Assembly (NCBI GenBank): GCA_017405465.1
Contig: JAFRAJ010000051.1
Coordinates: 1 to 40,306, forward strand
DNA: 40,306 nt
Direction of reading: 5' to 3'
DNA from: Oscillospiraceae bacterium
GTDB lineage: Bacteria > Bacillota > Clostridia > Oscillospirales > Ruminococcaceae
The translations under genes were made by a program, and so were the position numbers. The notes beneath the pieces are model-generated. The model saw only the letters and a list, made by a program, of their open reading frames with translations. It made no database searches and was not told the origin of the DNA. Positions 8,407 through 16,242 of this stretch are shown in pieces (position 1 is the first letter of the stretch; every line of letters begins with the position of its first letter).

Positions 8407-8542
8407 TTTCTTTCTCCTTGCCGGAAAACCGGCAGAATCGTTACGTTCCGGAACCGGGATCAACTGACGCTGCTGCAAGTGTCCGAAATATATTTCTTAA
8501 TACTATCATTATACACGAGAGCACACTGCCGCTTTGAATAAT

Positions 8543-8576
8543 AAAAGCCCCTCGCTTTTTTGTGCGAAGGGCTTTT
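8543..8576 (-). terminator. Intrinsic terminator of the O-demethylase-type operon
   Basis: A 13-bp stem (8543-8555 with 8564-8576, one G-T pair) begins 14 bp after the stop of the URO-D methyltransferase gene and is followed on the minus strand by TTTTATTATT. Confidence 0.88.
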
Positions 8577-8590
8577 GATATGCGTTCAGA

Positions 8591-9661
8591 TCAATCGTCT
8601 TCTTCCGAGTATTTCTCTCTGAGGATCCTGTAGAGCTCTATCTGGAAATCCACACCGGGTTTGTCGTAGTTGGATACGAGAGCAGGTCTCAGTCTGTCGC
8701 CGTATTCTTCAGCGTATTTGGCTGCGTACGCTTTCTGTTCTTCAGGACTGGCGTCTTTGGGACATTCCGTTCCGGGAGCAGACATGATCAGTTTGTCTCC
8801 GTACTGCTCATAAAGCGTGTGGTAGTCGTTTATCGCCATACCGTCCCAGAAATCCCAGCCTGCTTCGATTATGCAGGGAACCAGTCGGTCGATGCTGCCA
8901 CAGGAGTGAAGATCGCATGTGTATCCGAGCTCATGGACATGATCGGTCACTTTGCGCATATACGGGACGAGCATTTCTCTGACGACTCTCTCATGGAAGA
9001 ACGGGCCGTCCTGTGCGCCCCAGTCATCGTGGAAAGTAAAACCGTCAAAATCATGGCCGTAATATTTTGCACAGTGATCTACAACGTCTATCCAGAGGTC
9101 AGACAGTGCGTCCATGAGTTCCTTGACGTAATCTTTAGTCTTGCGGTTCATAAGGGCAAATGCTGCGGGTCCGAAGTCCATGAAGGAGATGAGCCTTTCG
9201 AACCATCCTGTAAATATGCATACATTCTGGTATCTTGTGCTGTTTACCAGGAAATCTTTGTTGTCCCTGGCGCTGCCTTCCCAGTCCCAGCTGTCCACGT
9301 CAGGGAACTTGATCACTTCTTTCCATTTGGTTATATCGGTGAGAGTGGGGTTGCCAGGCCTCACGATGGAACCGCGGGCAGACGGAACATATTCCCAGTA
9401 GATCCCGAACATGTCGTTGCCGCCGACAGGACCGTCATACTTGGCACCCTGGATCACGAAGGCTCTTGCCGGATTGTCAGGTATGATATGAGGGCAGAAC
9501 CAGCCTTTATCAGAGGCGGAGGGCATCCAGAGCTGTTTCTTCTGGAAAGCAAGCTTTAAATTCTCTCTGGGAGTGATGGGCGAATCGAATTCAACAGCCA
9601 TGCGCCTTGCGCTGAAATCAGGCATTTTGGCGTTTTCGATCTCTTTTTTGTCAAATTTCAT
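8591..9661 (-). CDS. URO-D-family corrinoid methyltransferase (methyltransferase I), operon copy
   Basis: A 356-residue uroporphyrinogen-decarboxylase-fold protein. In this setting the fold is a methyltransferase that moves a methyl group from a substrate to a corrinoid protein, as in acetogen O-demethylases and MtaA/MtbA relatives. H252-S-C254-G matches the HxC zinc motif of those enzymes. It is the last gene of a minus-strand operon with the corrinoid protein, methyl-THF methyltransferase and activator, so the demethylation role is well supported by context. A second copy at 33774-34847 shares long blocks but diverges after about residue 290. This copy lacks the late Cys-Cys pair seen there and has a lone Cys in GTECPKD instead. 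GAAAGGTTA precedes the start. Substrate unknown; heme synthesis is unlikely. Confidence 0.88.
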   Translation of the reverse strand: MKFDKKEIENAKMPDFSARRMAVEFDSPITPRENLKLAFQKKQLWMPSASDKGWFCPHIIPDNPARAFVIQGAKYDGPVGGNDMFGIYWEYVPSARGSIVRPGNPTLTDITKWKEVIKFPDVDSWDWEGSARDNKDFLVNSTRYQNVCIFTGWFERLISFMDFGPAAFALMNRKTKDYVKELMDALSDLWIDVVDHCAKYYGHDFDGFTFHDDWGAQDGPFFHERVVREMLVPYMRKVTDHVHELGYTCDLHSCGSIDRLVPCIIEAGWDFWDGMAINDYHTLYEQYGDKLIMSAPGTECPKDASPEEQKAYAAKYAEEYGDRLRPALVSNYDKPGVDFQIELYRILREKYSEEDD

Positions 9662-9730
9662 CTGAATAACCTTTCAAAAGTATTTTTTGATATCTGATTC
9701 AAATGGAAAGCTCAAGGAATGATATCTGTG

Positions 9731-11218
9731 TCATGTATTACTTTCTTTTTCACGGAAATTCATACATTTGGCGAATGTGACGGAGAATTCCTTCAGGCTG
9801 GCGAGCTCCAGGAACTCGATCCTGTCTTTCAGTTTCTGAGCGAGTTCGATCTGCGCTCTGTCACATGCCATCAGTCTAGCACCGCTTCCTGCAGCATTGC
9901 CGACAGCGGTGATCCTGTCGTTGAGCTCTTCCGGCAGCAATCCTATGCGGCAGGCACTTGCAGGGTCCATGAAGCTTCCGAAAGCGCCTGCAAGGAGGAC
10001 GCGTCTGATGTCTTTGACCTGCTTTCCCAGCTGCTGTGCCATAAGCTGTACTCCTGCACAGATAGCGCCTTTGGCCATCTGAACCTGGCGGATATCTTCC
10101 TGAGTAAGGTATATGCCGTCACGCAATGGAATAAAACGCTGACCGTCTATCTCTTCGGTAGTGCTGATGCGTCCGCGTTTATTCAGAAGTCCGGCTTCCA
10201 GGCTGACAGCGACAGCGTCGATAAGACCGGAACCGCAGATACCTTCAGCTTTTCCTCCTCCGATGACAGTGCAGATGAAGGAGCCGTCAGAAGACCTGAC
10301 ATGATCTATGGCTCCGTCTGTGCCGCGCATTCCGAAAAGGATGTTGGCTCCTTCCAGAGCAGGACCTGCTGCTGTTGAACAGGCGATCATGCGGTCCTTA
10401 TTCCCGAGGACCATCTCGCCGTTAGTTCCGATGTCCACCATAAGGGTGAGCTCATCGGCTTCGTATAGTTTGGTGGAGAGCACGCATCCGAGAGTGTCGG
10501 CGCCGATATAACCGGCAATGTCTGGAACGATCAGAAGACTTGCATTATCACACACTGGAAGGATATCCCTGCACGGGACCACCTTCATCTCCGTCAGGAC
10601 CGGTTCAAACGGGACTCCGGCCAGATTCTCGGGGGAGATACCAAGGAACAGCTGCTGCATGGCAGGGTTTCCGACAACAGAGACTACTCCGATATCTGAG
10701 GGATCCACCTGAGCGTCTGCACATGCCTTCAGGATCAGTTTTGTCAGTTCTTCCCGGATTATATCCCGTTCCACCTCAAGCTTGCCGGAGAGAGCTTCCC
10801 TTATACGTGAGATGACATCTGCTCCGAAAGCGGTCTGGGGATTGAGAGTGCTCGCACTGGCAAGTTCCTTTCCGGTGGAACCGTCCAAGAGGAAACATAC
10901 TACAGAAGTGGTGCCGATATCGATCGCCAGCAGGGGACCGGGATATAAAGGATCCATCCGGGTCTCTGTCACGATCCCGGAATGCATTACATGCAGGTCC
11001 TTTTCTTCAGGAATAAGGACCTGCATGTCGTGTTCTACTGTCGTCTGGCATGCAAGTACATCTGCACCGTCTGCGTTTACGGTGCACTTACCGCATCTCC
11101 CGTTTCCTCCGCAAGGGGCATCCAACAGGATACCTGCCGAGCGAAGGGCTTCCATCAGATTCGTTCCCTCGCTGATATCACATCGGATATCTGCTGGGAG
11201 AATATGGATAACAGGCAT
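9731..11218 (-). CDS. Reductive activator of corrinoid protein (ferredoxin plus ASKHA ATPase)
   Basis: A 495-residue protein of the RACo / activating-enzyme family, which spends ATP to reduce inactive Co(II) corrinoid to Co(I). A plant-type 2Fe-2S domain comes first, with Cys36, Cys42, Cys45 and Cys56. A middle linker leads into an actin-like ATPase (DUF4445) with AIDIGTTSVVCFLLD and VDIGTNGEMVLGN phosphate motifs and a GLIDAVAVSLE helix. It starts 18 bp after the methyl-THF methyltransferase gene. It is shorter than the second activator at 20605-22281 and lies in a different operon, so each probably serves its own corrinoid protein: this one the O-demethylase type, the other the CFeSP. Confidence 0.93.
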   Translation of the reverse strand: MPVIHILPADIRCDISEGTNLMEALRSAGILLDAPCGGNGRCGKCTVNADGADVLACQTTVEHDMQVLIPEEKDLHVMHSGIVTETRMDPLYPGPLLAIDIGTTSVVCFLLDGSTGKELASASTLNPQTAFGADVISRIREALSGKLEVERDIIREELTKLILKACADAQVDPSDIGVVSVVGNPAMQQLFLGISPENLAGVPFEPVLTEMKVVPCRDILPVCDNASLLIVPDIAGYIGADTLGCVLSTKLYEADELTLMVDIGTNGEMVLGNKDRMIACSTAAGPALEGANILFGMRGTDGAIDHVRSSDGSFICTVIGGGKAEGICGSGLIDAVAVSLEAGLLNKRGRISTTEEIDGQRFIPLRDGIYLTQEDIRQVQMAKGAICAGVQLMAQQLGKQVKDIRRVLLAGAFGSFMDPASACRIGLLPEELNDRITAVGNAAGSGARLMACDRAQIELAQKLKDRIEFLELASLKEFSVTFAKCMNFREKESNT

Positions 11219-11236
11219 TTTCCAAACCTTTATTTA

Positions 11237-12046
11237 TTATTTTTTCTGTCCGAACAGACCCTTGCGGAATGCTCTGTTGTATTTCCTGCCGCCTTTATCC
11301 TTGAGCTGAAGTGCTTCGCAGGCATAGATCGTTCCAAGCATATCCTCATTGCAGGGGTCCAGAATACCGCTGTCAAGTCCTGCAGCCAAAGCATAGGCGA
11401 GGCAGCCGTTGTTAACGTATTTTCTGGCGGGCATCTCAAAGCTGATGTTGGAGATGGCTCCTGTGACCTTGACTTCAGGGGCAAACTCATGGATCTTCGT
11501 AATGCAGTAAACGAAATCATCCATTGCATCTGCTTTTGTGGCGAGAGCCATGACGCACGGGTCTATGTGCAGCTGATTGCGGGCTACGCCATATTTATCG
11601 GCTTTTTCGATGATGCGCTTTGCGATATCAACCTTCTTAACGGGGTCAGAGGGGATGCCGTCCTTATCGCAGGTGAGGCCTATGACTTCCCATGGAGTGC
11701 CAGCAATTATGGGGAAGATAGTCTCGCACTTTGTACCTTCTTCGTTAACGGAGTTCACAAGTCCGGGCCTCTTGACGTGTCCTTCATTAAGGATCCTGGC
11801 AAGGAGCTGCGCATTTGGAGAGTCTATGCAAAGAGGAACATCAGTGACGCTCTGAATAACATCTATGAGCCATACCATCGTTTCATATTCAATATCAGTG
11901 GCAGTGCTGGGGGCGCAGTCAATGAAGTCTGCTCCGGCCTCTGCCTGAGCGACAGCACGCTTTTTGATCAGAGCCTCGTTCTTCTCTGCTATGGCTTTCT
12001 TAATGGACGGTATAGCACCGTTGATCTTTTCGCCGATAATAATCAT
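11237..12046 (-). CDS. Methyltetrahydrofolate:corrinoid methyltransferase (methyltransferase II)
   Basis: A 269-residue pterin-binding TIM barrel related to AcsE, MetH domain 2 and dihydropteroate synthase. It begins with the typical IIIGEKINGAIPSIKKAI strand and has AGADFIDCAPS and LCIDSPN pterin-site segments. In four-part O-demethylases this component moves the methyl group from the corrinoid protein to tetrahydrofolate. AAGGAGAG precedes the start. It lies between the corrinoid protein gene, after a stem-loop, and the activator gene. It is a distant paralogue of AcsE at 17592-18377; the two differ clearly in sequence and serve opposite ends of methyl flow. Use as a folate-synthesis enzyme is unlikely given the operon. 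Confidence 0.9.
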   Translation of the reverse strand: MIIIGEKINGAIPSIKKAIAEKNEALIKKRAVAQAEAGADFIDCAPSTATDIEYETMVWLIDVIQSVTDVPLCIDSPNAQLLARILNEGHVKRPGLVNSVNEEGTKCETIFPIIAGTPWEVIGLTCDKDGIPSDPVKKVDIAKRIIEKADKYGVARNQLHIDPCVMALATKADAMDDFVYCITKIHEFAPEVKVTGAISNISFEMPARKYVNNGCLAYALAAGLDSGILDPCNEDMLGTIYACEALQLKDKGGRKYNRAFRKGLFGQKK

Positions 12047-12084
12047 TACAGTTTACTCTCCTTAATTAAATCTTTTAAATATAA

Positions 12085-12118
12085 AAAGGCGCGTCGGACA
12101 TAGATCCAACGCGCCTTT
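12085..12118 (-). terminator. Intra-operon stem-loop (attenuator-like)
   Basis: A perfect 10-bp GC-rich stem (12085-12094 with 12109-12118), with a partly paired 14-nt loop, lies in the 80-bp gap between the corrinoid protein gene and the next gene. On the minus strand a run TTTTTATAT follows, so partial termination is expected. That would leave more corrinoid-protein mRNA than enzyme mRNA. Confidence 0.75.
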
Positions 12119-12126
12119 AAACATTC

Positions 12127-12762
12127 TTAAGCCAGCTCGGCTGCCCAGGCTTTGCAGACGTTGATAGTCTTCTGAGGTGAGTGAGCCCACTCATCAGCGC
12201 CCATAGCTGCACATGCTTCTTCACTGACCGGCGCGCCACCGATTATGATCTTGCAGTCAAGACCTGCTTTCCTGATTGCGTCTACTGTGTCTTTCATAGA
12301 ATCGAGCGCAAGAGTAAGAACTCCGGAAAGTGCAACGATCTTGATATTCTGTTCTTTCGCGACTTCGACAACTTTCTCTGGCTCCACGTCGATGCCCAGG
12401 TCGACAACGTCGAAACCTGCTGCTTCGAGCATGGCTCTTACGATGTTCTTGCCGATATCATGAAGGTCGTCCTTAACTGTGCAAAGGATCATCTTTGTCT
12501 TCGGACCGGAACTATCAGAACCGACAAGAGCGGGTGTCAGGATCTCAACAGCCTGAGTCATGAGCTCACCGGCATAAATGAGGTCGCCGACGAAATACTC
12601 GCCTTCCTCGAAAAGGTTACCAACAAGTTCCATACCCTTCTGGCACGCTTCCATAGCTTTGTCTGCTTCGGAACCGCCGTCTTCCATAACTGCTTCGAGC
12701 ATCTCTACGACAGTATCCTCATCGAGATCACCCATGGCCTGCGCCAATTTTTCAAAATCCAT
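12127..12762 (-). CDS. Corrinoid (cobalamin-binding) methyl-carrier protein
   Basis: A 211-residue methyl carrier of the MtaC/MtbC/O-demethylase corrinoid family. Residues 1-85 form the helical cap domain and residues 88-211 the Rossmann B12-binding domain. D99-L-H101-D-I-G104 is the DxHxxG motif whose His is the lower cobalt ligand, and the GVLTLALDSM and IIGGAPVS segments follow as in the family. GGGAGG precedes the start. It is the first gene of the minus-strand operon, directly after the strong promoter at 12900-12929. It would accept a methyl group from methyltransferase I and hand it to tetrahydrofolate through methyltransferase II. Confidence 0.95.
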   Translation of the reverse strand: MDFEKLAQAMGDLDEDTVVEMLEAVMEDGGSEADKAMEACQKGMELVGNLFEEGEYFVGDLIYAGELMTQAVEILTPALVGSDSSGPKTKMILCTVKDDLHDIGKNIVRAMLEAAGFDVVDLGIDVEPEKVVEVAKEQNIKIVALSGVLTLALDSMKDTVDAIRKAGLDCKIIIGGAPVSEEACAAMGADEWAHSPQKTINVCKAWAAELA

Positions 12763-12825
12763 TATCTAACCTCCCGTAATTAGATAGCTATTTTTATTTT
12801 TGCAGCAACCGGTACCGATCGACAA

Positions 12826-12853
12826 AGAGAACAGTGACATTGTCCGGTTCTCT
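12826..12853 (-). promoter_or_regulatory. Stem-loop in the corrinoid operon leader
   Basis: AGAGAAC (12826-12832) pairs with GTTCTCT (12847-12853), and a small GACA/TGTC pair lies inside. It falls in the 130-nt leader predicted from the promoter at 12900-12929. It may stabilise the mRNA or be a protein site. It does not match any riboswitch I know. Confidence 0.4.
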
Positions 12854-12899
12854 TTCTGGCACTGCGATCATTTGCCGGCATATCTACATATTTACGATA

Positions 12900-12929
12900 A
12901 TTTTAAATCAGTAGCTGTATATATGTCAA
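12900..12929 (-). promoter_or_regulatory. Strong promoter of the corrinoid / O-demethylase-type operon
   Basis: On the minus strand, a consensus TTGACA (12924-12929), an 18-bp spacer and TAAAAT (12900-12905). It drives the corrinoid protein gene 138 bp downstream. Confidence 0.72.
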
Positions 12930-12965
12930 ACTGCAAAATTCATAAACTTGAGTATATGCATTATA

Positions 12966-12994
12966 TTGTAAGGCATTCACAAAAAGTATAAAAT
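12966..12994 (+). promoter_or_regulatory. Probable promoter of the nickel-maturation / acs cluster
   Basis: TTGTAA (12966-12971), a 17-bp spacer and TAAAAT (12989-12994) lie 34 bp before the GTG at 13029. It is back to back with the O-demethylase-type promoter, so one 266-bp region feeds both operons. Confidence 0.55.
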
Positions 12995-13028
12995 TACTGT
13001 ATATGCATACAAAAAGGGGGGGGATTCT

Positions 13029-13955
13029 GTGAAAACGAGTGAAGTCAAAGCCTTTTTTGCAGAGTTGGCCTCATCCTGGGATGAGAATAATGAAAAGGAC
13101 AGTGCTCTGATCGGAGAGATACTCGATAATGCAGGAGTGTCAGCCGGAAAAGATGTTCTCGATGTGGCATGCGGGACCGGGATACTCATACCTGATTATC
13201 TGGACAGGGGAGCGGCGTCAGTCACTGCGATCGACATAACGCCTGAGATGACCGAGATCGCCCGAAAGAAATTCACGAGAGATGATGTTACAGTGATCTG
13301 CGGTGATGCTGCCGAGACAGAGTTTCAGAAGAAGTTTGACTGCATCGTAATCTACAATGCGCTTCCGCACTTTCAGGATCCGGAACGTCTCATTTCTCAT
13401 CTTGCAGGTTTCCTTAAGGAGAACGGTATACTTACGGTCGCTCACGGAGCGAGCAGACAGCATATCAACAATCATCACAGAAACGTGATGAATGTCTCAA
13501 GACCTCTCATGCCTGCAGAAGAGCTGGCAGAGATCTTTGGCCGGTATACGACACTGACAGCAGTCATATCAGACGAAAGGATGTACCAGATCGCCGGTAT
13601 GAAAGGAGATCATACGGAGATCATGGTAAAAAAGATAATCAACGAAGAGGTGGACGAAATGCACGATCATATGGATCATGAACACACACACGGACATACT
13701 CATGAGCATGGTCATGAACATACACATGAGCATATAACAGCGTTCGAGAGCACTGAGCAGGCCGTGAGGATCCTGAGTTATATGCTGGACCACAACAGGT
13801 CACATGCTGAGGAACTCCACGAGATCTGCCACAGACTGGAAGCTACCGGGAAGGAAAAGGCGGCTGAATTCCTCGACAAGGCAGTCGATGCTTTCAGAGA
13901 GGGAAATGAGCTCATGGATCAGGCGCTACAGCTGCTTAACAGCGAGGAGGAATGA
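13029..13955 (+). CDS. SAM methyltransferase fused to a His-rich nickel-binding-like tail
   Basis: A 308-residue, apparently two-part protein. Residues 1-205 are a class I SAM-dependent methyltransferase: VLDVACGTG at 43-51, acidic AIDITPEM, and IVIYNALPHF in the post-motif region. Residues 212-235 contain 12 histidines in 24 positions, mostly alternating with Glu, Thr or Gly. A helical tail follows with HxxxHxxxxHxxCH. The His tract and helical HxxxH motif recall CooJ, the nickel chaperone of Rhodospirillum rubrum, and the next two genes are cooT and cooC, as in cooCTJ. I infer that it stores or delivers nickel for CODH/ACS. What the methyltransferase part methylates is unknown. The start is GTG after a run of eight G. 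Confidence 0.85.
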   Translation: MKTSEVKAFFAELASSWDENNEKDSALIGEILDNAGVSAGKDVLDVACGTGILIPDYLDRGAASVTAIDITPEMTEIARKKFTRDDVTVICGDAAETEFQKKFDCIVIYNALPHFQDPERLISHLAGFLKENGILTVAHGASRQHINNHHRNVMNVSRPLMPAEELAEIFGRYTTLTAVISDERMYQIAGMKGDHTEIMVKKIINEEVDEMHDHMDHEHTHGHTHEHGHEHTHEHITAFESTEQAVRILSYMLDHNRSHAEELHEICHRLEATGKEKAAEFLDKAVDAFREGNELMDQALQLLNSEEE

Positions 13956-13958
13956 CAA

Positions 13959-14381
13959 ATGTGTCTTTCTACTTTGTACGGAGTCAGAGACGGCAAACGT
14001 GAGAAACTAGGAGAGTATATAAGCAACGTATCTTTCAGAAACGGCGAATTCGTTTTTACAGATGTTATGGGAAACGAGTTTTCCGTGAAGGGCAACATCC
14101 AGTCGCTGGACCTTGTGCGCAACGAGATCATCATCGATGTTGAGCAGCGCAAGAAAATGAGATACGAAATGATCCGTGAGATCTATAACAAATGCTCCGG
14201 AAACCAGATGAGAGACGTATTCGTCAGCAATCCGGAGACCGATGATCCGGAACAGTACGTCCGAGACATGCTGAAAGGAAAAGAAGTCACGCTCGGCAGA
14301 GAGGATCTTCCTGACGGAACAGTCGTCATTGACGCGGATGTCTCCGGACTGAAACAGAGATTTACTTTTTCACCGGACTGA
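13959..14381 (+). CDS. cooT: CooT-family nickel-binding protein with C-terminal extension
   Basis: A 140-residue protein. Residues 1-60 match CooT: Met-Cys-Leu at the start, where Cys2 is the nickel ligand of R. rubrum CooT, followed by small beta strands ending in SLDLVRNEIIID. CooT is normally about 60-70 residues; here an extra domain of about 75 residues follows (RKKMRYEMIREIYNKCSG and on), which I do not recognise. GGAGG lies at the end of the previous gene, and only three bases separate the two. Its place between the His-rich fusion and cooC supports a role in nickel delivery to CODH/ACS. Confidence 0.85.
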   Translation: MCLSTLYGVRDGKREKLGEYISNVSFRNGEFVFTDVMGNEFSVKGNIQSLDLVRNEIIIDVEQRKKMRYEMIREIYNKCSGNQMRDVFVSNPETDDPEQYVRDMLKGKEVTLGREDLPDGTVVIDADVSGLKQRFTFSPD

Positions 14382-14425
14382 GCGGTAAAGCAGCTCAGAT
14401 TACTACTGATTAACGGAGGCAGTTT

Positions 14426-15199
14426 ATGTCAACTTATACTCTGGCAGTCGCCGGAAAAGGCGGGACAGGCAAGACCACGATCTGCGGAATGCTGATCGAC
14501 TGGCTCTGCAAGAACGGAAAAACGCCTGTACTTGCTGTTGACGCCGATGCGAACTCCAACCTGAATGAAGTCCTCGGCGTCGAGATAGAGCATACTCTCG
14601 GAGAGATCAGAGAGCTCATAGCATCTGCAGACACTGCTGATGTCAGCCCTATTCCCGCGAGCATGAGCAAAAAAGAATTTATGGATGCGAAGTTCCATTC
14701 AGCACTGATCGAAGACGATGATTTCGATATGCTGGTGATGGGACGCACGCAGGGCAAAGGATGCTATTGCTTCGTAAACGATCTTCTCAGCGCCGAACTC
14801 AGGAAACTGCAGGGAGCTTATAAATACATGATCGTCGATAACGAAGCTGGTATGGAGCACATCAGCAGAGGCGTGCTTCCGTCCGTCAACGCTATCGTCC
14901 TTGTATCTGACTGTTCCAGAAGAGGTATTCAGGCAGTCAGCAGGATCGCTGAACTGGTAAAAGAGGTTGATATCGGGGTCGACCATTCATATCTCATCGT
15001 CAACCGCGCTCCGAACGGAGAACTCAATGACGGTGTAAAGGAAGAGATCGAAAAGAGCGGACTTGAGCTCATCGGAGTAGTACCCCATGATGAGATGGTC
15101 TATGAATACGACGGAGAAGGGAAGCCGACCGCGAAACTTCCTGACGATTCTCCTGCAAGAGCTGCTGTAAACAAGATCGCGGAAAAGCTGTTTGCATAA
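14426..15199 (+). CDS. cooC: CooC/AcsF-type nickel-insertion ATPase
   Basis: A 257-residue MinD/SIMIBI-class ATPase. The deviant P-loop GKGGTGKT spans residues 10-17 with the signature Lys11, and switch I is VDADANSNLN. Cys113-Tyr-Cys115 forms the CxC motif by which CooC dimers bind nickel. Members insert nickel into the C-cluster of CODH (CooC) or the A-cluster of ACS (AcsF). Lying directly before acsD-C-E-B, with no CODH gene in the window, it may serve AcsB. CGGAGG precedes the start. Confidence 0.95.
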   Translation: MSTYTLAVAGKGGTGKTTICGMLIDWLCKNGKTPVLAVDADANSNLNEVLGVEIEHTLGEIRELIASADTADVSPIPASMSKKEFMDAKFHSALIEDDDFDMLVMGRTQGKGCYCFVNDLLSAELRKLQGAYKYMIVDNEAGMEHISRGVLPSVNAIVLVSDCSRRGIQAVSRIAELVKEVDIGVDHSYLIVNRAPNGELNDGVKEEIEKSGLELIGVVPHDEMVYEYDGEGKPTAKLPDDSPARAAVNKIAEKLFA

Positions 15200-15286
15200 G
15201 GCGGACCAGCACCTTAGCTTACAGGGTCATGTTTAATGAAACATATATGATGCCAGTTGTATATGTAATCATATGGAGGTAGAAAT

Positions 15287-16228
15287 ATGGCATTTACACG
15301 CAAGCCACAGACTTATTCCTCTTCGATCAATGAGGTAACGATCGGAACAGGTGACAAGGCTGTGACACTCGGAGGAGCAAACATCATGCCCCTCTACACC
15401 TTTGATGCCCCGGCCAAGAATAAGATAGCTGTCGGAGCAGAGATCACTGATACCGGAGTTGACCGCACTCTTCCCGGTATCGCGGCGTTCTATGAAGGAG
15501 CGGAAACTGTTGCAGAGATCGCCAAAAGGGCTTCGGAGATGCCCGGCGCCGATTTCGTAGCTCTTGCACTTAACGGTGCGGATCCCAACGGAGACAACCG
15601 TTCTGTGGAGGAGTGTGTGGAGATCGCTAAGCAGGTCGCTGATGCTATCGATGTACCGCTCGTAATCACCGGCGCGAGAAATGTAGAAAAAGATACTGAA
15701 CTCTTCAGCAAGCTTGCGGAAGCGCTTGAGGGCAAGAATGTGCTTTTCGTCTCCGCAAGAGAAGAGAACTACAAGACCGTTGCGGCTTCAGCAGTCATGG
15801 CCTACGGCAACAAGATCTCCGCAGAGTCTGCTGTGGATATCAACCTTGCCAAGCAGCTCAACGTGCTGCTGTCACAGATGGGCATCAAGCCCGAATCATA
15901 TGTTATGAACGTCGGTGCTGCTGCTGCAGGATACGGATATGACTATGTTGCTTCTACACTCGACAGAGTAAAAGATGCAGCACTTGCTCAGAATGACGTT
16001 ATGCTGCAGATGCCTATAATCACCCCCGTGTCCCAGGAGACCTGGGCAGTCAAGGAATCTATCGTCTCAGAAGAGGATTATCCTGAATGGGGCGACAGAG
16101 AGACCCGTGGCGTGGATATGGAAGTCTGCACAGCTGCGGCTGTAATAGCCGGCGGCTCTGATGCGGTGATACTCAGACATCCCCAGTCCGTAGCGACGAT
16201 TTCCGGCATGATTGCCGATCTTATGTAA
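15287..16228 (+). CDS. acsD: Corrinoid iron-sulfur protein, small subunit (CODH/ACS delta)
   Basis: A 313-residue TIM-barrel subunit that pairs with AcsC to make the CFeSP, the methyl carrier between methyl-THF and acetyl-CoA synthase. N-terminal YSSSINEVTIG and ADFVALALNGADPNG are typical, as is the C-terminal WGDRETRGVDMEV segment. Length is normal for the family. GGAGGT precedes the start and 14 bp separate it from acsC. It lies first in the acsD-C-E-B block, 87 bp after cooC. Confidence 0.96.
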   Translation: MAFTRKPQTYSSSINEVTIGTGDKAVTLGGANIMPLYTFDAPAKNKIAVGAEITDTGVDRTLPGIAAFYEGAETVAEIAKRASEMPGADFVALALNGADPNGDNRSVEECVEIAKQVADAIDVPLVITGARNVEKDTELFSKLAEALEGKNVLFVSAREENYKTVAASAVMAYGNKISAESAVDINLAKQLNVLLSQMGIKPESYVMNVGAAAAGYGYDYVASTLDRVKDAALAQNDVMLQMPIITPVSQETWAVKESIVSEEDYPEWGDRETRGVDMEVCTAAAVIAGGSDAVILRHPQSVATISGMIADLM

Positions 16229-16242
16229 GGGGGACTGTAGCT

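Noticed and set aside
8591..9661. Heme-pathway uroporphyrinogen decarboxylase (hemE)
   Set aside because: The HxCG zinc motif and the corrinoid operon fit a methyltransferase of the same fold; no other heme genes are present.
10982..12103. Long open frame (373 codons) on the + strand
   Set aside because: It is antisense to the activator and methyltransferase II genes, has no domain I recognise and no ribosome site; codon bias of the real genes explains it.
12763..13028. Cobalamin riboswitch before the corrinoid operon
   Set aside because: I looked for a B12-box-like element and saw none; only a simple stem-loop is present.
13656..13740. Short tandem repeat in DNA (CAT/CAC-rich)
   Set aside because: It is the coding sequence of the His-rich tract, not a separate repeat element or CRISPR.
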